A DNA stretch of 36,176 nt from Pelagibius sp050043265 (GCA_050043265.1 JBHJIR010000139.1:1-36176); one strand, 5' to 3'. Shown: positions 5,589 to 13,904, numbered from the stretch's first letter. Notes: generated by a model from the sequence alone, not told the origin. Numbers and translations: made by a program.

Positions 5589-7985
5589 TCAGGCTGCCGC
5601 GGCGGCGGCCTTGGGCGCGGTCTTGGGCGCGGTCTTCTTGCCGACGCTGATCAGCCGGTCGATCGCCGCCTGATCGGTGATCGCCGCGACGACGCCGCGG
5701 TCGGTCTGCTTGGTGACCGTGACCGGCGTGTTGATCTGCTGGCCGGGGATCGTCAGGCTGCCGCTTTCGCCCACCTGCAGCACCTCGTTCAGGCCATCGG
5801 GAATCAGCAGGCAGACGCCCACGGCATTCACGTCGAACACCTCGACCGGCAGGCTGCGGCCCTTGGCCTCCAGCGCGCCGGGCAGGCCCAGCGGGAAGCG
5901 TTCGTGCTCGCGCCGGTCGGCCTCGGGGATCGCCGTGCGGACGATCTTGGTGAGCGTGGTCCTGAGGTCGCTCACGCGCCCGTCCAGCCCCTTGGACGCG
6001 GTGGAGACGTTGCCGGCCAGGTCGGAAATGCCGGCACTGGTCTGCGACACCTCGGCGATACGCTCGGTCACCGTGCGGGCGCCCTGGGCGCTCTCGTTCA
6101 CCGAGCGATTGATCTCCTGCGTGGCCTGGTCCTGCTGCGTGACGGAGTCCGCCACGTCACCCATGGCATCGTTGATGCGGGTGATGATCTCCGCGATGGC
6201 GTCCATGGAGGTCACCGCGGAGTCCGCGATCTCCTGAATCCCGTTGATCTGGGTTTCGATCTCCGAGGTCGACTTCTGGGTCTGGTTGGCCAGGTTCTTC
6301 ACCTCGCCGGCAACCACGGCGAAGCCCTTGCCGGCATCGCCGGCACGCGCCGCCTCGATGGTCGCGTTCAAGGCCAGCAGATTGGTCTGCTCGGCGATTT
6401 CGCTGATCACCTTCACCACGTTGCCGATGTTGCGCGCGGCGTCGGACAGGCCCGCGACGATCTGCATGGTGTCGGGGGAGCGCCGCGAGGCTTCGTTGGA
6501 GATCTGGGCCGTCGAGGTCGTGCGCTGCGCCACATCGCTGATGGAGCTGGACAGCTCCGTCGTCGCCGAGGCCACGGTCTCGGCACTACGCAGGGAGTCG
6601 GCCGCCGTAGTGGAGACGGTCTGCGCATTGGACTGGACATGCTCGGCCGAGGTCTTCATTTCGCTGGAAACCGACAGCAGGCGCCCGACCTCCTCGGCCA
6701 CCGCGCCGACAGCGCCGAAGATCTCGCTTTCGATGGAATCGCAGAGCTTGCGGATCGCCACCGTGCGGGTCTTCGTCGCCTCTTCCTCCTGCTGCTGGTG
6801 CAGTGTCTGCAGGCGCTGGTTTTCCTGGCTGGCCGTCTTGTAGGCGCCGATCGCGCGGGCCATCTCGCCGATCTCGCCCGGGTCGGCCTCGTAGGGCACT
6901 TCCTGCTTCAGGTTGCCGCTGGCCAGCGAAGCGACGGCATTAGCCAGACGCTTGACCGGGGTGGAGACGCGCAGCGCCAGGAGGAAGCCGGCGACGATGG
7001 CGATGGCCAGGCTCGCCAGGTTGATCCCGGTCAGGAGCAGGACCTTCGCGTAGGTCTCTTCCAGTTCGTGCCGGGCAACCGCCTTGGCATCCTCGGCGAC
7101 ACTGTCCTCGACCTGCTGGATCAGCTCAATACGCCGGGTCGCCACGGCGAACCAGGCCTGCGGGTCGACGCCCTGGGTATCCAGCGTTTCCGGCAGGGCG
7201 CGCAGCACCTGACGCCATGCCAGAACCTGGTCGACGTCCGGGCCGGCCACCGTCTCTTCGAACCGGACCTTCTGTTCGGGGATGGCGAAGTCCTCGAACT
7301 CCTTCAGGGCGGTCAGTTCGCCGACCAAACGGCGGTAATAGCCGAGGTAGGACGCCATGGAGAACTGGCCGTTGGCCGTTGCATACAATACAGCCGCGCC
7401 GAGCGCCCGCTCCAGGCCGGCGTTCTCCTTGGCGACAACCAGGGTGTAGAACGGCAGCAGCCGCTCGGCCAGGTGCGCGGAGGTATTGTGCTCGACGACC
7501 TTGGCGATGAGAGTGATGGCCGTCTCGACGACGCCGGTATAGAAAGCGACGTTGTCGGCCGCCGTCATCGCCTTGCCGTCCACCGCCGCGCGATGGTCGG
7601 GCACCAGGCCCAACTGCGCATCGAGGGTGTCGAGGATCGGCTGCAGCTCCGGCTCGGACTCGGCGATGCCGGTGTCGACGACCGCGGCCCGGAAGGCGGC
7701 GATGCGCGCGTCGGTGACCGCGCGCTGTTCGGCCACCTCACCGACCAGGGGGCCTTCAAAGCCTTCGTTGATCAGGCTCACGGTCTTGCCACGTTCGATC
7801 TGCAGGCCGTCCAGGGCGGCACTGGCGTGCTGCACGATTTCGGTCAGCGGCACCATGGCCTCGCGCCGGGCCAGAATCTCCATCTCGACGATGAACTGCT
7901 CGACCGAGACGACACAGAGGGCCAGCAAGGGCACCACGAGGACGGCGAGCACCTTGACACGGATACTGGCGAAGAAAGCGCGCAT
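5589..7985 (-). CDS. Methyl-accepting chemotaxis protein, NIT-HAMP-MCP-PilZ
   Basis: The 798-residue inner-membrane chemoreceptor has TM1 at about 10-28, a periplasmic NIT-like nitrate/nitrite-sensing domain at about 45-300 (LQIERGKT at 61-68 is its typical helix), TM2 at 315-338 and HAMP at 339-391. The MCP signalling domain spans about 430-685, with the hairpin tip QTNLLALNATIEAARAG and GKGFAVVAGEVKNLA. A PilZ-like domain at 689-783 has RREHER and DVNAVG, so the usual Ser of the D/N-x-S-x-x-G motif is Asn. The protein ends in a Lys/Ala/Pro tail. PilZ domains bind c-di-GMP, and an Azospirillum receptor (Tlp1) has the same arrangement. It probably links nitrate-like cues and c-di-GMP to motility. 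No other chemotaxis genes are nearby. Confidence 0.93.
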   Translation of the reverse strand: MRAFFASIRVKVLAVLVVPLLALCVVSVEQFIVEMEILARREAMVPLTEIVQHASAALDGLQIERGKTVSLINEGFEGPLVGEVAEQRAVTDARIAAFRAAVVDTGIAESEPELQPILDTLDAQLGLVPDHRAAVDGKAMTAADNVAFYTGVVETAITLIAKVVEHNTSAHLAERLLPFYTLVVAKENAGLERALGAAVLYATANGQFSMASYLGYYRRLVGELTALKEFEDFAIPEQKVRFEETVAGPDVDQVLAWRQVLRALPETLDTQGVDPQAWFAVATRRIELIQQVEDSVAEDAKAVARHELEETYAKVLLLTGINLASLAIAIVAGFLLALRVSTPVKRLANAVASLASGNLKQEVPYEADPGEIGEMARAIGAYKTASQENQRLQTLHQQQEEEATKTRTVAIRKLCDSIESEIFGAVGAVAEEVGRLLSVSSEMKTSAEHVQSNAQTVSTTAADSLRSAETVASATTELSSSISDVAQRTTSTAQISNEASRRSPDTMQIVAGLSDAARNIGNVVKVISEIAEQTNLLALNATIEAARAGDAGKGFAVVAGEVKNLANQTQKSTSEIETQINGIQEIADSAVTSMDAIAEIITRINDAMGDVADSVTQQDQATQEINRSVNESAQGARTVTERIAEVSQTSAGISDLAGNVSTASKGLDGRVSDLRTTLTKIVRTAIPEADRREHERFPLGLPGALEAKGRSLPVEVFDVNAVGVCLLIPDGLNEVLQVGESGSLTIPGQQINTPVTVTKQTDRGVVAAITDQAAIDRLISVGKKTAPKTAPKAAAAAA

Positions 7986-8220
7986 GACGGCAGCCCCAAA
8001 AAACAGTTCCAGCAGGAAAAGATCCGTATACGGACGATATGGCTAAGCGAAATTGAGCGCTTTTTCTTAAATTGCGATTAAAATGGCTCCCATCTGCACG
8101 CATTAATTGAAGATGGACCGGGCCGTTCGGCCCCACGATCCTGTTTGGCCCCGGTTCCGGCCCAAGCCCGCAAGCCACCCCATAAGCCCGCCCCGCCGGC
8201 CCGCCCCCCCCCGGCCCGCC

Positions 8221-8255
8221 CCCTAGGCCTACCCCCTAGGCCTACCCCCAGGCCT
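8221..8255. repeat. Short tandem repeat (ccctaggcctacc units)
   Basis: Two and a half copies of a 13-base unit lie in a C-rich stretch just before the tRNA-Arg promoter. The rest of the 363-bp chemoreceptor-to-tRNA gap (8000-8362) holds AT-rich sequence near 8040-8110, likely the chemoreceptor promoter region, a CCGTATACGG palindrome at 8025-8034, and G/C tracts. I see no gene in it. Confidence 0.5.
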
Positions 8256-8258
8256 GCA

Positions 8259-8287
8259 TTGCCTAACGGCGCGCTTTGGCCTATCTG
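8259..8287 (+). promoter_or_regulatory. tRNA-Arg promoter
   Basis: TTGCCT at 8259-8264, 17 bases, then TATCTG at 8282-8287, about 75 bases upstream of the mature tRNA. The same elements and spacing are kept in the diverged island copy at 1847-1875, which supports function. Confidence 0.55.
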
Positions 8288-8362
8288 TTAGCCGCCTTTT
8301 CCGCGCCGCAGCAGCGCCAAAGGCCGCGATAGCCAGGCTCGCGACACCTGAGGTCGCGATGG

Positions 8363-8439
8363 GGCCCCGTAGCTCAGTCGGATAGAGCGACAGATTCCTA
8401 ATCTGTAGGTCGCAGGTTCGAATCCTGCCGGGGTCACCA
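8363..8439 (+). tRNA. tRNA-Arg(CCU)
   Basis: The 77-base cloverleaf has acceptor GGCCCCG/CGGGGTC (one G-T pair), D arm GCTC/GAGC, anticodon stem ACAGA/TCTGT with loop TTCCTAA (anticodon CCT), T arm GCAGG-TTCGAAT-CCTGC, discriminator A and an encoded CCA. It reads the AGG codon. This gene is the intact relative of the two island copies, and tRNA-Arg(CCU) is a common integration target. Confidence 0.95.
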
Positions 8440-8524
8440 GCCTCCCCGGGCTTCCCCGCGGCAATCTGGCCCCGCGACAATCTGGCCTGTGACGCCGGGC
8501 CCGCCCACGCCTATGCTCCCGGTT

Positions 8525-8917
8525 ATGCGCATTCTCTGGATTCTTCTCGGCCTGCTGGGCCTCGCCGGTGTGGCGCTGGGCGCCTACGCCAGCCACGGCA
8601 CCGCCTTTGCCGACGCCTATCACCAGGACGTCTTCGGGACCGCCGTGCGCTACCACCTGGCGCACCTGCCGGCCTTGGGCCTGGCGGCGCTGATCGGCAG
8701 CCTGGCGCCGGCCACCGCCCCAAATGCAACGCGGCGCGCGGGCATCGCCGGGGCCCTCATCCTGGCCGGCATGGCCCTGTTCTGCGGCACGCTGTACCTG
8801 AAAGGCGCCGGCATCGCCGAGCTGACCAACCCGACGGCGCCGATCGGCGGCTTCGCGCTGATGGCCGGCTGGCTGGCGCTCGCCTGGGCCGGCCTGGGGA
8901 TCGTCCGCAGAGCGTAG
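8525..8917 (+). CDS. DUF423 family small membrane protein
   Basis: The 130-residue hydrophobic protein has the hallmarks of DUF423 (YgdD-like). It has an N-terminal helix with LGLAGVALGAYASHG, then AVRYHLAHLPALGL, a third helix ending FCGTLYLKG, and a fourth containing PIGGFALMAGWLALAW. Four transmembrane helices are expected at about 2-20, 42-60, 66-90 and 100-125. I chose the ATG at 8525 because family members begin just before the first helix; the upstream in-frame GTG at 8489 would add a Pro-rich leader. Its biochemical role is unknown. It stands alone between the tRNA and an HSD10-like gene. Confidence 0.85.
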   Translation: MRILWILLGLLGLAGVALGAYASHGTAFADAYHQDVFGTAVRYHLAHLPALGLAALIGSLAPATAPNATRRAGIAGALILAGMALFCGTLYLKGAGIAELTNPTAPIGGFALMAGWLALAWAGLGIVRRA

Positions 8918-9076
8918 CCGCACCCTTCCCCGTTTCTTCCCCGGCGCGTTCCGCCTCTCGTCCCGGGCTCGGCCCCCGCCCCGCATCTCGCCAGGCCGGC
9001 CGGGCTCTGCTATAGAGCCGGCGCTTTTCATGATTTCGCCGCCAGCGGCGGCTAAGGAACCAAGAAGGAAGACGAC

Positions 9077-9835
9077 ATGGACGTGAAGGGGCTTGCAGCG
9101 ATCGTGACCGGCGGCGGATCGGGCCTGGGCGCGGAGAGCGCGCGCCACCTGGCGGCGGCCGGCGCCAAGGTGACCGTGCTGGACGTGAACCGGGAGGCCG
9201 CCGAAGCGGTGGCCAAGGAGACCGGCGGCCTGGGCCTGGCCTGCGACGTTTCCAGTGCCGACGCCGCCGAAGCCGCCGTCGCCAAGGCCCGCGAGGCCCA
9301 CGGCCCCTGCCGCGTGCTGGTGAACTGCGCCGGCATCGCCCCGGCCAAGCGCATCGTCGGGCGCGACGGCCCGATGGCGCTGGACGCCTTCGAGCAGGTC
9401 ATCCGGGTGAACCTGATCGGCAGCTTCAACCTGCTGCGCCTGGCTGCGGCCGACATGCTGGCGGGCGACCCGCTGAACGACGACGGCGAGCGCGGCGTGA
9501 GCATCTCCACCGCCTCCATCGCCGCCAGCGAGGGCCAGCTGGGCCAGGCCGCCTACGCCGCCTCCAAGGCCGGGATCATCGGCATGATGCTGCCGGCGGC
9601 CCGCGAGTTCGCCAAGATGGGCGTGCGCGTGCTGACCATCGCGCCGGGCCTGATCGGCACCCCGCTGCTGCTGAACATGCCCCAGGAAGTGCAGGACAAC
9701 CTGGCCGGCCAGGTGCCCTTCCCGCACCGCTTCGGCACCCCGGCGGAATACGCCAAGCTGGTCATGCACATCTGCGACAACGTCATGCTGAACGCCGATA
9801 CCATCCGCCTGGATGGCGCCATGAGGATGCAGTAG
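9077..9835 (+). CDS. HSD10-type 3-hydroxyacyl-CoA dehydrogenase (SDR)
   Basis: The 252-residue NAD-dependent short-chain dehydrogenase has the Rossmann motif TGGGSGLG at 11-18, NCAG at 83-86, and the catalytic set Ser147, Tyr160, Lys164 in TASIAASEGQLGQAAYAASK. The stretch GQAAYAASKAGIIGM with TIAPGLIGTPLL and the final IRLDGAMRMQ is characteristic of 3-hydroxyacyl-CoA dehydrogenase type 2 (HADH2/HSD17B10). That enzyme oxidises 3-hydroxyacyl-CoA, including branched short-chain substrates, in fatty-acid and isoleucine breakdown. AAGAAGGAAGAC before the ATG is the ribosome site. It appears monocistronic. Substrate range cannot be read from the sequence. Confidence 0.9.
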   Translation: MDVKGLAAIVTGGGSGLGAESARHLAAAGAKVTVLDVNREAAEAVAKETGGLGLACDVSSADAAEAAVAKAREAHGPCRVLVNCAGIAPAKRIVGRDGPMALDAFEQVIRVNLIGSFNLLRLAAADMLAGDPLNDDGERGVSISTASIAASEGQLGQAAYAASKAGIIGMMLPAAREFAKMGVRVLTIAPGLIGTPLLLNMPQEVQDNLAGQVPFPHRFGTPAEYAKLVMHICDNVMLNADTIRLDGAMRMQ

Positions 9836-9903
9836 GGGCGGATGCCGTAGGGAACCGACGGCACCCGCCGTCCTGGCCCCCAATACCATTCCAAATACCA
9901 TTG

Positions 9904-10018
9904 TCGTCCCGGCACTTGTTGCCGGGACCCAATGCCCTCGACGCCCAGCCGAAGCAAAGGCCATAGGGCGTCACCAGTTTCCCGCGCCAATGGGTCCCGG
10001 GGTCAAGCCCCGGGACGA
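9904..10018. repeat. Pair of REP-like palindromes
   Basis: TCGTCCCGGC-N7-GCCGGGACCC (9904-9930) and GGGTCCCGGGG-TCAA-CCCCGGGACGA (about 9992-10018) are each hairpins and are also inverted copies of one another, as in many alphaproteobacterial intergenic repeats. They occupy most of the gap between the HSD10-like and TauD-like genes (9836-10163), which otherwise shows no gene. They may act as transcription terminators. Confidence 0.7.
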
Positions 10019-10055
10019 CAGCCGAGGATCTGGCGAAAGTTCTGCAATCCTCGTC

Positions 10056-10078
10056 CCCTCTCCCGCAAGGGGAGAGGG
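10056..10078. repeat. CCCTCTCCC palindrome
   Basis: CCCTCTCCC, a short GCAAG loop and GGGAGAGGG form a strong 9-bp hairpin. The unit with the flanking TCGTCC and GTCAGGG is a familiar intergenic repeat of high-GC proteobacteria. It lies about 85 bp before the TauD-like start. Confidence 0.6.
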
Positions 10079-10163
10079 TCAGGGTTTTGTGGGGACTTCA
10101 CGGCCCTGCCCCGGCGGCGCTAGACTTCCCGGAACAAACAAAAAAAGTTCCGGAGGAAATGCC

Positions 10164-11066
10164 ATGCCGGGCGACGCCGCGCCGCAAGGCGCCACACCCC
10201 GAGGATCCCAGGGGCCCCATTACGATCACGACTACACGCTGATCGATCCGAAGCCGCTGTGCGGCGCCCTGGGCGCCGAGATCGCCGGGGTCGACCTGTC
10301 CAGGCCGCTGGACGACGCCCTGTTCGCCGAGATCGAGGCGGCCTTCCACGAACACATCGTGCTGGTCTTCCCGGACCAGACCTGGACACCGGCCCAGCAG
10401 GTCGCCTTCACCGCGCGCTTCGGACCGGTGGAGGAGCACCCCCTGCGCTCGCGCCCCGGCCTGCCCGACCAGCCGGAGGTGCTGGTGCTGGTGAACAAGC
10501 CGGGCACCCGCGGCGCCCGCAACGACATCTGGCACAGCGACATCTCGTTCTGGGAGCGGCCGCCGCTGGGCTCCGTGCTGTATGGCCTGCAGGTGCCCGA
10601 AGGCTACGGCGACACCCTGTTCTGCAACATGGCCGCGGCCTACGCCAGGCTCTCGCCGGCGCTGCAGCAGATGCTGCGCCCGCTGCGGGCGCTGCACTCC
10701 GCCGCCGGCCTGGCCGCCCGCAACAATGCCGGCGACAACAACGCCAGCCCGATCGCCCAGGTGCCCGACCCGGTGGTTCATCCGGTGGTGCGCACCCACC
10801 CGGGCAGCGGCAAGCTGGCGCTATACGTCAATCCCTGGTTCACCGAACGCTTCGAGGGCATGACCGCCGCGGAGAGCCGACCGCTGCTGGACTTCCTGGC
10901 GGCCGAGGCGACCCGGCCGGAAAACGTCTACCGCCACCGCTGGCGCCAACGCGACGTGATCATGTGGGACAACCGCGCGGCCATGCACTACGCGGTGCGC
11001 GACTACGACGAAAGCCAGGTCCGCATCATGCACCGCACCACGGCCCTGGGCGACCGGCCCGTGTGA
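10164..11066 (+). CDS. TauD/TfdA family Fe(II)/2-oxoglutarate dioxygenase
   Basis: The 300-residue non-haem iron oxygenase has the iron ligands His124 and Asp126 in IWHSDISF and the distal His275 in WDNRAAMHYAVRDY. The 2-oxoglutarate-binding Arg is at 287 or 291 (QVRIMHRTT). The family hydroxylates small acids such as taurine or aryloxyacetates and releases sulfite, phenol or similar products. GALGAEIAGVDLSRPL near the N terminus is typical. I placed the start at the ATG at 10164 because GGAGG at 10152-10156 is correctly spaced; an out-of-frame ATG sits five bases earlier. No transporter or sulfonate genes lie alongside, so the substrate is unknown. Confidence 0.9.
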   Translation: MPGDAAPQGATPRGSQGPHYDHDYTLIDPKPLCGALGAEIAGVDLSRPLDDALFAEIEAAFHEHIVLVFPDQTWTPAQQVAFTARFGPVEEHPLRSRPGLPDQPEVLVLVNKPGTRGARNDIWHSDISFWERPPLGSVLYGLQVPEGYGDTLFCNMAAAYARLSPALQQMLRPLRALHSAAGLAARNNAGDNNASPIAQVPDPVVHPVVRTHPGSGKLALYVNPWFTERFEGMTAAESRPLLDFLAAEATRPENVYRHRWRQRDVIMWDNRAAMHYAVRDYDESQVRIMHRTTALGDRPV

Positions 11067-11097
11067 GTCGCCGGTTGATCGGCCTGTCTGGCCGCAC

Positions 11098-11140
11098 CCT
11101 TCGAGACCGGCCGGCAGGCCCGTCTCGCCCGTCTCGAAGG
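11098..11140. repeat. Inverted repeat between convergent genes
   Basis: CCTTCGAGAC at 11098-11107 and GTCTCGAAGG at 11131-11140 form a 10-bp stem around an inner GC-rich part. It sits between the convergent TauD-like and phhB genes and resembles a common alphaproteobacterial intergenic repeat; it may stop transcription from both sides. Confidence 0.6.
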
Positions 11141-11151
11141 ACGTCCCCGGT

Positions 11152-11442
11152 TCACGCCGCGTAGCTGTCGATCCGCTTGGCCAGGGTCACGTCGAGGTCG
11201 GAGAGGCCGTCGCAGTCGTGGGTGGTCAGGGTGATCTCGACACGGTTGTAGACGTTGAACCATTCCGGGTGGTGGTTGAGTTTTTCCGCCGCCAAAGCAA
11301 CCCGCGTCATGAAGCCCCAGGCCTGGCTGAACGACTTGAACTGGAATGTCTTTTTTAGGGCGTCGCGGCCCTCCACCGGAGCCCATCCGGGCAGCGTCTC
11401 CGACAGGGCGCCGCGGACCGCATCGCTTAACCTTTCCGCCAT
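11152..11442 (-). CDS. phhB: Pterin-4a-carbinolamine dehydratase
   Basis: The 96-residue protein fits the family length. It carries the active-site signature EKLNHHPEWFNVYNRV, with His-His-Pro, the aromatic Trp/Tyr, then THDCDGLSDLD. The enzyme dehydrates 4a-hydroxytetrahydrobiopterin formed by phenylalanine hydroxylase and thereby recycles the pterin cofactor in the cytoplasm. I chose the ATG at 11442 because GAGGAGG lies just upstream; a longer in-frame reading to 11472 adds ten residues without a better site. No phhA is seen in the window. GLSDLDVTLAKRID is the normal C terminus. Confidence 0.93.
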   Translation of the reverse strand: MAERLSDAVRGALSETLPGWAPVEGRDALKKTFQFKSFSQAWGFMTRVALAAEKLNHHPEWFNVYNRVEITLTTHDCDGLSDLDVTLAKRIDSYAA

Positions 11443-11545
11443 AAATCCTCCTCGGAAATGGAATCCGTTCAAGTAAGGTTAACTGGAGGTTACTGTGCTT
11501 GGCCTGCCGGTCAAGGCAGGCTAGGGTGACCCCAAGATTAGGCGA

Positions 11546-11971
11546 ATGGGAACGGTTATGGCTCAAATGCACGATGTCGGGCGCTTCACGACACCGCCAG
11601 AAACCCAGCACCTGGAAGCGCTGGCCCGGGAGGCTTATGCCGAGATCCCGGAAGAGCTGCGCCAGGCCCTGGGCAACGTGGTTATTCGCGTGCTCGACTT
11701 CCCGGATGACGACACGCTGGAAGAGATGGACTGCGAGTCGCCCTTCGACCTGCTGGGCCTTTACCGCGGCGTCGATCTGCTGCGCAAGTCGACCTACGAC
11801 ACGGCGGAAGACCTCGACATGATCTACCTCTACCGCCGCCCGATCCTGGACTACTGGTGCGACAGCGGCGAGGACCTGGCCGAGGTCGTCAAGCACGTGC
11901 TGGTCCACGAGATCGGCCACCACTTCGGCTTCTCCGACGACGACATGGACCGCATCGCGCGCGCCGTCTAG
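11546..11971 (+). CDS. Zincin-like metallopeptidase family protein
   Basis: The 141-residue protein has HEIGHHFGFSDDDMDRI at 121-137, the HExxH zinc motif (His121, Glu122, His125) with a downstream Asp as the probable third ligand. The family (possibly DUF1025-type small metallopeptidases) has an acidic N-terminal half and the segment IYLYRRPILDYW before the motif, both present here. The protein has no signal peptide and should be cytoplasmic. Targets are unknown. Either the ATG at 11546 or that at 11558 could be the start. A strong terminator follows at 12026. Confidence 0.85.
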   Translation: MGTVMAQMHDVGRFTTPPETQHLEALAREAYAEIPEELRQALGNVVIRVLDFPDDDTLEEMDCESPFDLLGLYRGVDLLRKSTYDTAEDLDMIYLYRRPILDYWCDSGEDLAEVVKHVLVHEIGHHFGFSDDDMDRIARAV

Positions 11972-12025
11972 CAGACCGCATCTGGCAGACCGCGTCCAGC
12001 AGACCGCGCCGCACGGCGAACACGA

Positions 12026-12061
12026 AAACGGCCCGCCTTCCCGGCGGGCCGTTTCTCTTTT
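12026..12061 (+). terminator. Rho-independent terminator
   Basis: AAACGGCCCGCC (12026-12037), a five-base loop and GGCGGGCCGTTT (12043-12054) form a perfect 12-bp stem, followed by CTCTTTT. It ends the metallopeptidase transcript. Confidence 0.85.
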
Positions 12062-12111
12062 GGCGCCCCGGTTCAGGCCCCCGGTTCAGGCCCCGGGGTC
12101 AGGCGCGGGCG

Positions 12112-12246
12112 TCAGGCGCCGCAGAAGCAGCAGCCGAGCCGCGGCACCGGCGGCAGGGTATTCTGCAGGTGGCGGCTGCGCAGACCGCGCAGAGAAATGC
12201 TCTGCAACAGGATCCTGGGGGTGAAGAGGCGGCGAAACAGGCACAT
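12112..12246 (-). CDS. 44-residue basic, Cys-rich small ORF
   Basis: An ATG at 12246 is preceded by AGGAG eight bases upstream, 35 bp after the Rieske gene stop on the same strand. The peptide starts MCLFRRLFTPRILLQ, is strongly basic in the middle (SLRGLRSRHLQ) and ends RLGCCFCGA, with four cysteines in all. The ribosome site and position suggest a real small gene co-transcribed with the Rieske gene. I do not recognise a family, and random occurrence in GC-rich DNA is possible. Confidence 0.35.
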   Translation of the reverse strand: MCLFRRLFTPRILLQSISLRGLRSRHLQNTLPPVPRLGCCFCGA

Positions 12247-12281
12247 GAACGGTCTCCTCGATTTTCTCTCTTGGCCTCAGC

Positions 12282-13904
12282 TTAACCTTCCGCGGCGACA
12301 AAGCCCATCGCTTGATGGGCGACGCGCAGCGGATGCTTGCGGCGCAGCGGCTCGTTGAGAAAACGGTTCAGCGCCGCCAGCAGCACAGGGACCCAGGCGG
12401 GCGCCTGACCCGGCCCAGCGGATGCCGCCGCGATCTCCGCCTTGGCCGCCGACAGCAGCTTCACCACGTGAATGGAGACGATGTATTCCTGCTGGTCGTG
12501 ATCGAGCAGGCCGGCGAGCCCGGTGTCGAGAAAGGCGCCGCCGTCGTCGACCTGCCAGCGCGCCGCATCGACACCCTTGTCGACGAAGCCGGCGTTGCGG
12601 CCGACGAAGCAGGCGATCTGCAGCAGACCCTGGGGCCACAGCCGCGGATAGCGCGTGCAGACGTCGCGCACCGCGTGGCCGAAGGTGATGGCGTGGGTGA
12701 AGTCCAGCCAGTTCACGTTGTGCGACACCGGCTTGTCGACGGCCTGCATCAGCGTCATGTCGTAGTGCAGGAACTGCCAGCTCGCCGCGCCGAGGAGCGC
12801 ATCGTAGAGCGCCGGGATGTCGCCCGAGGCGGCATTCGCCCGCGCCAGCACCTTGGCGACGGGCAGGCCCAGCAGATCCCCAGCATCGATCGGGGCACTG
12901 CCCTGGCCGTCCCACTGCGCCAAAGCCGGCGCGTAGGCGCGGAATTCCGGAATGAGATCCTCGCGCGTGGCATAGATCAGGGCGCGCAGCAGGCAGAGCA
13001 ACAGCGGTTCGGCACTGTCCGGCCCCAGGCGGTCGATCAACTCGCCGGTCTTCTGCACGTAGATGAGGGAATGGCCGAAGTCGTTGTAGTGCGCCAAGGC
13101 CGCCTCGGCGAGGGGTTCTTCCAGATCGCGGAAGGTGAGGCCCGCCGCCAGCGCGCCGCGCAGCAGGGCGACGGCGGCGGCTTCGTCCTCCGCCTCGATG
13201 GCGGCGACCAGGGCGGCGGCGGCATAAGGGCGCTGCCCGTCGGGATAGGGATAGGACGGCTCGCGCAGACTATCCCAGGCGAGGTGGCCGACGACCTCGA
13301 CCAGGGGCACCAGCTTTGCCTGTTCGCTGGTCGCATAGACGTCACGGATCGCCAGCCAGTCGGCGGCGCCGGCCTGGGCATGGGTGCAGCCGAACTCGAA
13401 ACGATCGGCGGTCCAGGCAAAGGCGGCGCGCACGGCGTCCAGCGGATCGGCGCCGGCCTTGTGCAGGCGGGAGATCTCGCGCGCCATGCGGTCGTACTCG
13501 TGACGGCGGAACGAGGCGCGCAGGCTGTCCAGCGCCGCGGCGGCGACGTCCTCCGCCGGCGGATCGGCGACGTCGACCCAGACGTCGCCGTCGACGATTT
13601 CCACCGGGTAGCGCCGCAGCCTGTCGCCGCCGACCAGCGTCTCGCCGCTGGCCAGATCGAATTTCCAGTTGTGCCAGTTGCAGGTCAGCACGCAGTCCCC
13701 CTGCGCGCCCTGGGCCAGCGACCCCTCCATCAACGGATAGCCCTCGTGGGGGCAGCGGTTGTTGCAGGCGAAAATGCCGCCGTCGCCGGCGAAGACCGCG
13801 ATCTGCTTGCCGTCGCTCTTGAACAGATGGCGGCCTTTCTTCAGCAGCGTCTCCAGCGGAGCGACGCGGACCAGCGTCGGCGCGGTTTCCCGGGGCAGGG
13901 CCAT
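12282..13904 (-). CDS. Rieske [2Fe-2S] protein with large helical C-terminal domain
   Basis: The 540-residue protein has an N-terminal Rieske ferredoxin domain (residues about 10-112) with cluster ligands C51-P-H53 and C75-N-W-H78. A long Ala-rich domain follows (about 120-540) with conserved-looking His-rich stretches such as FGCTHAQAG, HYNDFGHSLIYVQK, FLHYDMTLMQAV and NWLDFTHAITFGHAV. Several His/Asp/Glu positions suggest a metal site in this second half. The ligand pattern differs from the usual Rieske oxygenase alpha subunit, so the reaction is unknown. It is divergent from a SufR-like regulator, with palindromes between them, implying control by iron-sulfur or redox status. The start ATG at 13904 is unopposed. 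Confidence 0.85.
   Translation of the reverse strand: MALPRETAPTLVRVAPLETLLKKGRHLFKSDGKQIAVFAGDGGIFACNNRCPHEGYPLMEGSLAQGAQGDCVLTCNWHNWKFDLASGETLVGGDRLRRYPVEIVDGDVWVDVADPPAEDVAAAALDSLRASFRRHEYDRMAREISRLHKAGADPLDAVRAAFAWTADRFEFGCTHAQAGAADWLAIRDVYATSEQAKLVPLVEVVGHLAWDSLREPSYPYPDGQRPYAAAALVAAIEAEDEAAAVALLRGALAAGLTFRDLEEPLAEAALAHYNDFGHSLIYVQKTGELIDRLGPDSAEPLLLCLLRALIYATREDLIPEFRAYAPALAQWDGQGSAPIDAGDLLGLPVAKVLARANAASGDIPALYDALLGAASWQFLHYDMTLMQAVDKPVSHNVNWLDFTHAITFGHAVRDVCTRYPRLWPQGLLQIACFVGRNAGFVDKGVDAARWQVDDGGAFLDTGLAGLLDHDQQEYIVSIHVVKLLSAAKAEIAAASAGPGQAPAWVPVLLAALNRFLNEPLRRKHPLRVAHQAMGFVAAEG

Noticed and set aside
5191..5673. A 160-codon plus-strand frame including the pip 3' repeat
   Set aside because: It joins antisense ABC sequence to the repeat in a frame different from pip and has no recognisable protein feature.
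5904..8081. A 725-codon plus-strand frame over the chemoreceptor
   Set aside because: The minus strand encodes a full NIT-HAMP-MCP-PilZ protein; the plus frame is a low-information Gly/Arg/His/Leu shadow.
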